This document shows, one piece after another, positions 33,536 through 40,205 of a stretch of 40,205 bases of DNA. The stretch is from NCBI GenBank assembly GCA_964434165.1, contig CAYSUS010000066.1, forward strand, positions 1 to 40,205, in the 5' to 3' direction. Source of the stretch: CAYSUS01 sp964434165. Its GTDB lineage: Bacteria > Planctomycetota > Planctomycetia > Pirellulales > Thermoguttaceae. The position numbers were made by a program, and so were the translations under genes. The notes under the pieces were generated by a model that saw nothing but the letters and a program-made list of their open reading frames with translations, searched no databases and was not told the DNA's origin. The number at the start of each line of letters is the position of its first letter. The stretch's first letter is position 1.

Positions 33536-35821
33536 CTACAGCATATCCACCGGATCGACGTCCACGATCCACTGCACGTCCTCGGGCGGCTTCAGGCCCT
33601 GGCGCGCCGCCACGACCGCCTCGCGCAGCGCGTCGCCGTCGGGGCCCTGGAGCTGGATCTGGAACCGGAATCGCCCGCGGAGCCTGGCGAACGGCGCCGG
33701 GGCCGGCCCCAGCACGCGGGCGCGGGGGACGCGGTCGCCCAGGGCCTGCGTCACCCGCTCGGCCAGGTGCGCGGCGAACTCCGCGGTGGGCTGCTCCTTG
33801 GGCCCGCGGATCACCAGGCGGACCATGCGGCCGAACGGCGGATATCCGAACATCTTGCGGACAGGCAGCTCGCCCGCCGCAAACGCCGCGTAGTCGTGCC
33901 GCGCCGCGGCGCGGATCGCCGGGCTGTCGGGATTGAACGTTTGCACCAGCACGCGTCCCCCGCGCTCGCCCCGGCCCGTGCGCCCCGCGACCTGGGTGAC
34001 CAGGTGGAAGGTCCGCTCGGCGGCGCGGAAGTCGGGCAGGTGCAGGGCCATGTCGGCGTTGACCACCCCGACCAGCGTCACGTTGGGAAAGTCGAGGCCT
34101 TTGGCGATCATCTGGGTGCCCAGAAGGATTCGCACCTTGCCCGAGCGGAACGCTTCCAGAGCCCGATCGTGGGCTCCCCGGCCCTGCATCGAGTCGGTGT
34201 CCATGCGCAGGCAGGGGGCGTCGCGAAAGCGGGCGCGGACCTCGGCCTCCAGGCGCTGCGTGCCCAGCCCCCGGTAGGAGATGCCCTGGAAGCGGCAGTC
34301 GGGACACTGGGTGGGGGCAGGCACCTGGTGGTCGCAGTAGTGGCACAGGGCGATCTCCTCGGTGCGGTGGTGCGTCAGGGCGATGTCGCAGTCGGGGCAC
34401 TTCAGCACGAAGCCGCAGGCCGGGCATTGGATGTGGGTCGAGAACCCGCGGCGGTTGAGCAGGAGGATCACCTGCCCGCCCTCCTGCAAGCACTGGCGCA
34501 TGGCCAGGTGCAACTGCCGGCTGATGGCCCCGCGGCTGGCGGCGGTGTGGGAGGGGTCGCGGAGATCGACCGTCCCCACCGCGGGAAGCGGCCGGCCCAG
34601 CACGCGGCGCGGCAGCTCCACCAGCGCATACTCGCCCGACTGCGCCCGGTGCCACGACTCGAGCGACGGCGTGGCCGAGCCCAGCACGAGCGGGATCGAC
34701 TCGGCCCGGGCCCGCTGGAGGGCCACGTCCCGGGCATGGTACCGCGGGGCCGTCTCCTGCTTGAACGACGATTCGTGCTCCTCGTCGAGCACGATTAGCC
34801 CCAGGTGGGGCACGGGGGCGAAGACCGCGCTGCGGGCGCCGACGACCACCTGGACGCGGCCCTCGACGATCCGCTGCCATTGCCAGTGGCGCTCCGCGTC
34901 GGTCAAGTGGCTGTGCAACACGGCCACCGTGTCGAACCGCGAGCGGAACCGCTCGACCGTCTGCGGGGTCAGGCTGATCTCCGGCACCAGGACGATCGCC
35001 TGGCGCCCGAACCGGATCACCTCCTGGATCGCCTGGATGTACACCTCGGTCTTGCCGCTGCCCGTGACGCCGTGCACCAGGATGGTGCGAGCCTCCCCGG
35101 CGCGCAAGACCGCGAGGATGGCGTCGAGGGCCTTCTGCTGATCGGCATTCAGCGCCAGGTCTTCTTGGCGCAGGCGGGCGGGCTCGGCCACCTCGCTCCG
35201 CCCGATCCGCATGTTGCGTGCTCGAATCAACCCCTTGCGCCGCAGGGCGGCGACGGGGGCGTCGGAGCAGCGGGCGATGCGCTTCAGCTGCGCGGGGGTA
35301 AGTGGCTCGCTCGCCTCGCGGAGGGCGTTGACCACCGCGACTTGCTTGCGCGCAAGCTTGAGGTCCTTAAGCTTCGCCGCGGCGTCAGGCTCCAGTTCCA
35401 GGAACGTGGTCAAGCGCGTGCCGGCCTGGGCGCGCACGCCCGCCGGCAGCACGGTCTCCAGCACCGTGGCCCATTCGCAGAGGTAGTAGCCGGCGATCCA
35501 CTGCGTCAGTCGCAGCATGGCCGGAGAGAGGAGCTCGCGGGAATCGACCGTCTCGCGGACCGCCTTGAGTCGGCGCTGGCCGAGGCGACGGCTCTGGAGC
35601 TTCACGCAGTAGCCGACCAGCAGCCGGTCGGCCTTGCCCAACGGGACCCGCACGCGCTGGCCCACGGCAACCCGGCCGCACAGCGGGTCGGGAACGAGGT
35701 AGTCGAAGTCGCCCGGCGGCCCGCCAGGAAACACGACGCTCGCCACCAGGCCTTCGGCCTGTTCGTCCTCCTCCCACGGGGCCGGGTCCTCGCCGAACAG
35801 GTCTCGCTGGACGTGGGGCAT
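33536..35821 (-). CDS. priA: Primosomal replication restart helicase PriA
   Basis: PriA, 761 aa, binds stalled forks and reloads the replicative helicase. The N-terminal 3'-DNA-binding domain (VVFPGGPPGDFDYLVPDPLCGRVAVGQRVRVPLG) is followed by a winged-helix region, then the helicase core with Walker A GVTGSGKT (251-258), the DEEH box (346-349), GSATPS, and the late motif QVAGRTGRGERGG. The zinc-binding insert has eight cysteines from Cys466 onward (CPACGFVLKCPDC to CHYC to CPDC). Length is normal. The ATG at 35821 has no good Shine-Dalgarno, but homology begins a few residues later; the frame is open a further 187 codons, overlapping nadD antisense. It diverges from nadD. Confidence 0.95.
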   Translation of the reverse strand: MPHVQRDLFGEDPAPWEEDEQAEGLVASVVFPGGPPGDFDYLVPDPLCGRVAVGQRVRVPLGKADRLLVGYCVKLQSRRLGQRRLKAVRETVDSRELLSPAMLRLTQWIAGYYLCEWATVLETVLPAGVRAQAGTRLTTFLELEPDAAAKLKDLKLARKQVAVVNALREASEPLTPAQLKRIARCSDAPVAALRRKGLIRARNMRIGRSEVAEPARLRQEDLALNADQQKALDAILAVLRAGEARTILVHGVTGSGKTEVYIQAIQEVIRFGRQAIVLVPEISLTPQTVERFRSRFDTVAVLHSHLTDAERHWQWQRIVEGRVQVVVGARSAVFAPVPHLGLIVLDEEHESSFKQETAPRYHARDVALQRARAESIPLVLGSATPSLESWHRAQSGEYALVELPRRVLGRPLPAVGTVDLRDPSHTAASRGAISRQLHLAMRQCLQEGGQVILLLNRRGFSTHIQCPACGFVLKCPDCDIALTHHRTEEIALCHYCDHQVPAPTQCPDCRFQGISYRGLGTQRLEAEVRARFRDAPCLRMDTDSMQGRGAHDRALEAFRSGKVRILLGTQMIAKGLDFPNVTLVGVVNADMALHLPDFRAAERTFHLVTQVAGRTGRGERGGRVLVQTFNPDSPAIRAAARHDYAAFAAGELPVRKMFGYPPFGRMVRLVIRGPKEQPTAEFAAHLAERVTQALGDRVPRARVLGPAPAPFARLRGRFRFQIQLQGPDGDALREAVVAARQGLKPPEDVQWIVDVDPVDML

Positions 35822-35856
35822 GGGAGTGGTGAGCAGGTAGGTGCGTTCGCTGCTTT

Positions 35857-35876
35857 CGTACTTCGTACGCAGTACG
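35857..35876. promoter_or_regulatory. Dyad upstream of priA (operator candidate)
   Basis: CGTACT and AGTACG form a perfect inverted repeat with 8 bp between, and the centre holds a second palindrome, CGTACG. It lies 36-55 bp before the priA ATG. A possible -10 (TACACT on the minus strand) is at 35891-35886. Binding by a regulator is inference. Confidence 0.35.
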
Positions 35877-35906
35877 GGATTGCCAAGTGTAGATGCGAGG
35901 ACAGTC

Positions 35907-35968
35907 TGCCCCCTGACTGCTGACTCCTGCCCCCTGCCTCCTGCCCCTGACTCCGCACCCCCTGCCCG
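35907..35968. repeat. C/T-rich simple repeat between priA and nadD
   Basis: About 60 bp built from repeated TGCCCCCTG, CTGACT and CTCCTG words in the divergent region. It is non-coding and strongly strand-asymmetric (pyrimidine-rich on the plus strand). Confidence 0.6.
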
Positions 35969-36040
35969 CGGCGGAGCGGTCGGGCTACGATAGTCCATGA
36001 TTCCCGTTTCGTGCCACCCCCGCAAGGCAGGACAAGACGA

Positions 36041-36685
36041 ATGCGACTGGGCGTGTTCGGAGGCTCGTTCGATCCGGTCCACTACGGCCATCTCCTCCTG
36101 GCCGAGTGTGCGCGGGAACAATGCCGGCTCGATCGGATCCTGTTCGTGCCCGCGGCCGTCCCGCCCCACAAGCAGGATCGGCGGCCCGCGCCCGGTCCGG
36201 ATCGGGCGGCCATGCTCGACCTGGCCGCGGGCGGACACGGGGCTTTCGCCGTGAGCCGCTACGAGATCGACCGGGGCGGCGTGAACTACACGGTGGACAC
36301 GCTTCGCCACTTCCACGCGGCGGAGCCCGCGGCGGAGCTGTTCTTTCTGGCCGGGGCGGACATGCTGCACGACATGCCGCACTGGCGCGAAGCCGGCCGC
36401 GTGCTGGAGCTGGCCACGCCGGTGGTGGTCCGCCGGCCCGGAGCGGGGGAGCTGGATTTCGGCTGTCTGGCCGGCGTGGCCTCAACCGAGCAGGTCGAGG
36501 CCGCGCGCAGGCACGTGGTCGAGATGCCCTTGATCGGGCTGAGCAGCACGGAGATCCGGCGGCGCGTGGGGGCCGGTCTGAGCATTCGCTATCAGACGCC
36601 CCGCGCGGTGGAGAAGTACATCGAAGCCCAAGCGCTCTATGCACCCGGCAGCGCGTCGACCGAGGGAACCGGTCCGGGGCGGTAG
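36041..36685 (+). CDS. nadD: Nicotinate-nucleotide adenylyltransferase NadD
   Basis: NadD, 214 aa, makes deamido-NAD from nicotinate mononucleotide and ATP in NAD synthesis. The nucleotidyl-transferase signature GGSFDPVHYGH (7-17), VPAAVPPHK (about 43-51) and the C-terminal SSTEIRRRV motif (168-176) are all present. Length is typical. I chose the ATG at 36041 because the first strand RLGVFGG follows directly; its ribosome site is weak (ACAAGACG). It diverges from priA. A TACGAT -10-like hexamer at 35986-35991 might serve it. The stop is 43 bp from the convergent small gene. Confidence 0.95.
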   Translation: MRLGVFGGSFDPVHYGHLLLAECAREQCRLDRILFVPAAVPPHKQDRRPAPGPDRAAMLDLAAGGHGAFAVSRYEIDRGGVNYTVDTLRHFHAAEPAAELFFLAGADMLHDMPHWREAGRVLELATPVVVRRPGAGELDFGCLAGVASTEQVEAARRHVVEMPLIGLSSTEIRRRVGAGLSIRYQTPRAVEKYIEAQALYAPGSASTEGTGPGR

Positions 36686-36728
36686 GTTGCGTCCCGCCAC
36701 GGCACCTGATGCGGCGCGGTGGGCGCGC

Positions 36729-36989
36729 CTAGGCGCTCTTGCGGACCTTGAGCCGTTCCCGCAAGGCGTAGGGCATGGGAAAGCGCGGGGCTTCCGACTC
36801 GCTGCGCAGGGCTTCGACCGCCCGATCGAGCTGTTCCTCGGGACTCAGGGCGAGGTCCACGAAGAACCACTTCTTGCCGCGGACCTGGCAGGCCCCGCTC
36901 CCGCCCCCGTCGAGCCATTCGTGGCGGACCGAGTAGCCGCATCGCTCGAGCAGCGCGATCGCCTCGCGGAGAACCTCAATCGTGTGCAT
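36729..36989 (-). CDS. Small conserved hypothetical protein
   Basis: A soluble 86-aa protein I do not recognise. It begins with a helix (TIEVLREAIALLERCGYSVRHEWL), has GSGACQVRGKKWFFVDLALSPEEQLDRAVEAL in the middle and ends basic (LRERLKVRKSA). The balance of charged residues, the GGAG site at good spacing before the ATG at 36989 and codon use like its neighbours support a real gene. The layout resembles small proteins with one alpha/beta domain that occur in planctomycetes. No function is claimed. Confidence 0.7.
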   Translation of the reverse strand: MHTIEVLREAIALLERCGYSVRHEWLDGGGSGACQVRGKKWFFVDLALSPEEQLDRAVEALRSESEAPRFPMPYALRERLKVRKSA

Positions 36990-37093
36990 CCCAGCTTCTC
37001 CAGATCGCCCGAGTCCTTGGACCGATCACCTGGCGGCGGGGATTGTACTTCGAACGGCTACAGTTGCCCAGCCGAGTACGACGATAGGTTGTG

Positions 37094-37133
37094 TATAATT
37101 AACCTGTTGGCCCGCTTGAAGTTAAGTAGCGGG
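37094..37133 (+). promoter_or_regulatory. Perfect -10 and leader hairpin before the histidine kinase
   Basis: TATAAT at 37094-37099 stands in the most AT-rich stretch of the area. A -35 is not clear; TTGCCC at 37064 is 24 bp away. Shortly after, CCCGCT (37111-37116) pairs with AGCGGG (37128-37133), followed by TTT. This leaves a leader of about 240 nt before the ATG at 37345, with no gene I can support in it. Confidence 0.4.
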
Positions 37134-37344
37134 TTTGCGGAAAGCCAGCGAGGACATTCCCGACCAGGTAAAGCGGCGAAGCTGGATTTCTGAGAGGGGC
37201 TCTGACGGTCAACCAAGCAGGCGAGTTCGATCGCCCGGAGTCCCCGAATCCGCGTCCACTCCCCCGTATTGCATGCCGAACGCCACACGCCCGCCGCCCG
37301 TGCCCGCTTGTTCACCCGCGCCCGGGGATTCGCAGGAGCCCTCC

Positions 37345-38187
37345 ATGTCAACGGACGAAAACGCCGAACTGGAATCGCTTCAGCAGCAGGTTCGGCAGCT
37401 CTCCGAGCGACTGTGCCAAGCGCAGACGCTCACTGCCCTGGGCGAGCTGGTCAGCACCACCACGCACGAGTTCAACAACGTGTTGATGACGATCATCAAC
37501 TACGCCAAGCTGGGGCTCCGCCACCGCGACCAGGAGACGCGCCAGAAGTCGTTCGAGAAGATCCTCAACTCGGCCAACCGGGCCGCGCGGATCACCAACA
37601 GCGTGCTGGGCATTGCCAGGAACCGTTCCACCGGCCGGGAGCCGACCGACCTGGCCAAGCTGCTGGACGATACGCTCCTGCTGCTGGAGCGGGAGCTCAA
37701 CAAGTACCGCATCGCGGTGGACAAGCACTTCCAGGCCGTGCCCGAAGCCCTGGTCAACGGCAATCAGATCCAACAGGTGCTGCTGAACCTGATCATCAAT
37801 GCCCGGCAGGCGATGAACGGCGGCGGTCGCCTGATCATCAAGCTCTGGCACGAGCCGCAGACGAACATGGTGCACCTGATGCTCCGCGATTCGGGCTGCG
37901 GGATCGCGCCGGAGAGCCTTCCGCGGATCTTCGAGCCCTACTTCTCGACCAAGAGCGGCCCCGATGCCAGCGGCAAGGGCGGCACCGGACTGGGGCTGGC
38001 GATGTGCCGCGACATCATCGAGGCGCACCAGGGTCGGATCCGCGTGGACAGCACCGTGGGACGCGGCACGGCGTTCACGCTCATGCTGCCCGTGGCCGCC
38101 AGGAGCACGGAGGATGCGCCCGCGCCGTCCGCTCCACTCGCCGTCGCGCCGGAGGTGGCTTCGCAACCGCACGCCGGCTCGGCGTGA
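37345..38187 (+). CDS. Soluble orphan histidine kinase
   Basis: A cytoplasmic sensor kinase of 280 aa with only transmitter parts. A short coiled coil (about 5-28) leads into the H box TTTHEFNNVLMTI with phospho-acceptor His41, followed by the dimerisation hairpin. The ATPase domain has the N box (NLIINARQAM, Asn152), DSGCGI (Asp182), F box FEPYFSTK (196-203) and GGTGLGLA (212-219). The last 30 residues are Pro/Ala-rich. There is no membrane segment, PAS or receiver domain, so the input must come from a partner protein. No response regulator is nearby. The HEFNN form of the H box is that of NtrB-like kinases. The start at 37345 follows AGGAG. Confidence 0.92.
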   Translation: MSTDENAELESLQQQVRQLSERLCQAQTLTALGELVSTTTHEFNNVLMTIINYAKLGLRHRDQETRQKSFEKILNSANRAARITNSVLGIARNRSTGREPTDLAKLLDDTLLLLERELNKYRIAVDKHFQAVPEALVNGNQIQQVLLNLIINARQAMNGGGRLIIKLWHEPQTNMVHLMLRDSGCGIAPESLPRIFEPYFSTKSGPDASGKGGTGLGLAMCRDIIEAHQGRIRVDSTVGRGTAFTLMLPVAARSTEDAPAPSAPLAVAPEVASQPHAGSA

Positions 38188-38296
38188 CGGCAGCGTCGGC
38201 AGAACGGATTGCCGAGGGTGTCGTTCATCGTGGCAGGCAGGGCTCGTAGGCTGCGGGGACGTAGTGGCACTGCGTTCTACGGGGATGCGGCAACCT

Positions 38297-38941
38297 TCAC
38301 CCCCCTCCCGAACTCGATTCGCACAAGGGGATGGGCGAGGGACCTGCGCCGGAAACACGGGCCTGTACCGTGGCCAGGATCTGCTGTTCCAGGGCCGTGT
38401 CGCGCCCCAGCGCGATCCAGCCCTGCGTGAGCGGCTGTTCGAGGACCGGGTTCTCCACGCGGTTGAGCGAGCTCTCGTAACGGAACACGCCCGAGCCGGT
38501 CTGCGCGCCGATCGGCTTGGACGCGTCCTCCAGCTCCTTGAACACGACGACCTCGACCCACTGGCCCGCACTGGACGGCGTGACACGAACCACGGCGCGG
38601 CGCCGGATCGACTGGAGCGTGCCTTCCAGCTTCTCGTAGGCGTTGGCCGCGTCGTTGCGCCAGGGCTCCAGCAGCGTGGACCCGACCAGCCAGAAGGTGT
38701 CGAGCCGGCCCTCGGTCAGCACGTCTCCCATCTGCCGCACGGGCACCTCGCGCTCCACGCGAAACTCGTCGTCCACCACGTCCACGATGGTCTCCCACAC
38801 CCTCGCGTAGTCCGTGGCGGGGATGAGCAGGGGGTTCTCATAGATCACCGCGGTGGGCAGCTCGGGCGAGCCGGGCAGCGGCTGGTCCCAAGCGCAGCCG
38901 GAGACCGAGGCCAGCAAGGCGATCGAGGCGATTCGGCGCAT
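38297..38941 (-). CDS. Hypothetical lipoprotein
   Basis: A predicted lipoprotein of 214 aa. The signal (MRRIASIALLASVSGC) has a good lipobox with Cys16. The mature part is mixed alpha/beta: VWETIVDVVDDEFRVEREVPVR at about 45-67, then strand-rich AVVRVTPSSAGQWVEVVVFKELED. This pattern recalls planctomycete envelope proteins of unknown role. The C-terminus is Gly/Ser-rich. The start at 38941 is chosen for the signal; there is no clear Shine-Dalgarno. It converges with the kinase gene. Confidence 0.75.
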   Translation of the reverse strand: MRRIASIALLASVSGCAWDQPLPGSPELPTAVIYENPLLIPATDYARVWETIVDVVDDEFRVEREVPVRQMGDVLTEGRLDTFWLVGSTLLEPWRNDAANAYEKLEGTLQSIRRRAVVRVTPSSAGQWVEVVVFKELEDASKPIGAQTGSGVFRYESSLNRVENPVLEQPLTQGWIALGRDTALEQQILATVQARVSGAGPSPIPLCESSSGGG

Positions 38942-39170
38942 GACGAGCCGGGAAAAGGAACGCTTGTTGGACGAGCCCGATCGCGACCGCGCACGCAACA
39001 TCACCACGGCGCGGCGGGCGCGCTCCGCGCCTGCGCCCGGACCGGGAGCGGGAGTTTCGCACGATCCGACCCAGCCCGCAAGAGCAACTTGGATCCCGAA
39101 GGATGAGCAAAACAGACAGAAGGCGGGGAATGGAGAACGAATCTCCGGCCCCCGCCGGGACGTGGCGGGA

Positions 39171-39629
39171 TCAGCGGGCGTGCGCCGGGCGGCGGCCGGG
39201 CTGCCGGGTCCGCTTCTGCGAGGCGCCGTTCTCGCTGAGCACGCGCTGCGCCTTGGCCAGGTTGTTCAACTTGAACACGGCCATCACGCCGCCCTTGGCC
39301 TTGCCCGCCATCGAGAAAGAGCAGTAAGCGTAGTCGATGTTCAGGTGGTCGGCGGCGAGGCGCTCGCAGATGTTGCGAAAGCCGCCGGTCTGGGAGGGGA
39401 CCTCGACCAGCAGGACGTTGGTGCTGTCGTAGTCGATGCTGTGGTCTCGAAGCACCTTGGTGGCCGCGCTGAAATCGTCCGGCACGAATCGAATCGTCCC
39501 CCGCTCGCCGGAATCCATCACCGACAGGGCGCGGAAATTGACCTTGCCTTTGTTCAGCGCCGCGAGCATCGATGCGAGGCGACCGGGCTTGTTGACGAGC
39601 GACACCGAAAGCTGCTTGGCCGTTTCCAT
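39171..39629 (-). CDS. Tandem ACT-domain regulatory protein
   Basis: A 152-aa protein of two ACT domains (about 5-65 and 72-135). The first opens with LSVSLVNKPGRLASMLAAL, the usual ligand-binding strand-loop-helix of ACT domains, which sense amino acids or related metabolites. The second opens with VLLVEVPSQTGGFRNICERLA. A basic tail follows. No catalytic domain is attached, so it is a stand-alone sensor, as seen beside amino-acid biosynthesis genes elsewhere; none is in this window. The ATG at 39629 has a strong AAAGGAGG site. A promoter with an overlapping inverted repeat lies upstream. Confidence 0.88.
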   Translation of the reverse strand: METAKQLSVSLVNKPGRLASMLAALNKGKVNFRALSVMDSGERGTIRFVPDDFSAATKVLRDHSIDYDSTNVLLVEVPSQTGGFRNICERLAADHLNIDYAYCSFSMAGKAKGGVMAVFKLNNLAKAQRVLSENGASQKRTRQPGRRPAHAR

Positions 39630-39716
39630 AGGCTCCTCCTTTGTGTGTCGAGACACGCAATAAAACGGCTCGTCGGAATCGACGGTCTGGAGAGGGGCAG
39701 ATTCCTTCCACCTGGG

Positions 39717-39748
39717 ATCATAACAGGCTTCTCAGGGCCGTGAAGCCT
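39717..39748 (-). promoter_or_regulatory. Promoter with overlapping operator-like repeat before the ACT gene
   Basis: On the minus strand TTCACG (39744-39739), a 16-bp spacer and TATGAT (39722-39717) form a promoter candidate. A perfect 7-bp inverted repeat, AGGCTTC (39725-39731) and GAAGCCT (39742-39748), straddles the spacer and the -35, as a repressor site would. Confidence 0.45.
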
Positions 39749-40018
39749 CTGACGGTGCATTGGCGCTCAAACGACCGGGCAGGGCGGGGCGGAGCCGGCG
39801 GTGCCGCGCGGTGCACCGGGCACCCCCCATCTGGTCGGGTCACGGCGGGAACTTCTTGCCCCCATGCCCCGTCTTGTAGTAGAGAGCCGGTCCGCGCCGC
39901 CGGTTCGTGCACCAGCGATCTTGCCGCGAGGTGTCGCCCGGACGGCCGCCCCCCAAGAAGGGCGTCCGAGGGGCATTGCGAGCGTACGTTCAACCGCAGT
40001 TTCTAGGAGGCACCGATC
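39749..40018. other. Intergenic region before the last gene
   Basis: About 270 bp of GC-rich DNA. Nothing recognisable apart from the AGGAGG ribosome site at 40005-40010. Confidence 0.5.
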
Positions 40019-40205
40019 ATGAACCGCGTTTTTCTCGGAGCCACGGCCCTGGTCGCGCTGATCCTGATTCCCGCCCTGTGCCGGGGCCAGGGCGTGCTGG
40101 TAGTCGTCGATCCGCACCAGACCGTGCGGCTTCCGCGCTCGCGGATCATCTGGCCGCCCCACCCTCCCCACCCACCGCATCCACCCCGCCCCCGCCCGGT
40201 GCCCG
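40019..40205 (+). CDS. Exported protein, 5' part only (possibly VIT/VWA type)
   Basis: The first 62 residues of a gene cut by the window end. AGGAGG lies 8 bp before the ATG. A signal peptide (about 1-23, ending LCRGQG) is followed by VLVVVDPHQTVRLPRSRIIWPP and then a His/Pro-rich linker (PHPPHPPHPPRPRPVP). I associate this opening with planctomycete proteins that carry a vault-inter-alpha-trypsin (VIT) domain and a von Willebrand A domain, but neither domain is inside the window, so this naming is inference from memory of the family. Confidence 0.6.
   Translation, partial: MNRVFLGATALVALILIPALCRGQGVLVVVDPHQTVRLPRSRIIWPPHPPHPPHPPRPRPVP

Noticed and set aside
32781..34880. A minus-strand open frame of 699 codons across the repeat region and into priA
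   Set aside because: It overlaps priA out of frame and reads through the MITE-like repeats; the composition is not protein-like.

Overview
The window comes from a high-GC bacterium, most likely a planctomycete (Planctomycetota). The lineage markers are a DUF1559-type pseudopilin with an H-x9-DG motif, a transthyretin-like regulatory lipoprotein beside it, a PEP-CTERM protein, a secreted sulfatase, exported proteins that combine c-type heme motifs with discoidin or cyclase-like domains, and Tat-exported sugar-isomerase-like proteins. This is inferred from family content; no rRNA or tRNA gene was seen.

From 1 to about 18.5 kb the window is an envelope and carbohydrate-foraging region. A ribose-type ABC permease and its lipoprotein binding protein overlap by 4 bp; no ATPase gene lies in the window. 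They are followed by an exported discoidin / hydrazine-synthase-alpha-like three-heme protein, a GH95 alpha-fucosidase-like enzyme, a Tat-exported fucose-isomerase-like protein, an SGNH hydrolase-like protein, a three-repeat PEP-CTERM protein, a DoxX membrane domain fused through an internal Tat-like motif to a TIM-barrel-like domain, a heme-tagged squalene-cyclase-like protein and a sulfatase. Together they suggest desulfation, deacylation and fucose release from a sulfated glycan outside the cytoplasm. That reading is inference.

From 18.7 to 25.2 kb lie a zinc-ribbon/CvpA-like membrane protein, about 1.1 kb with no recognisable gene, a DUF4254 protein, and a two-gene unit encoding a secreted ConA-like (DUF1349-type) protein and a double Kelch propeller. 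From 30.6 down to 25.3 kb (minus strand) six genes run head to tail: pseudopilin, lipoprotein, iron/cobalamin-type binding protein, isochorismatase-like hydrolase, FecCD permease and ATPase. Four of the five junctions are 4-bp NTGA overlaps.

From 30.9 to 40.2 kb the genes are mostly housekeeping: divergent queC and queF (7-deazaguanine / queuosine), priA, nadD, a soluble orphan histidine kinase, an ACT-domain regulator, small hypothetical proteins and lipoproteins, and the first part of an exported protein cut by the window end. Between queF and priA is about 1.5 kb of non-coding DNA with two elements bounded by related inverted repeats (MITE-like) and several hairpins. Several intergenic regions carry sigma70-like promoters whose -35 starts TTGC rather than TTGA. 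All start codons were chosen from the sequence (Shine-Dalgarno, signal peptide, overlap), and most are well inside the longest open frame.
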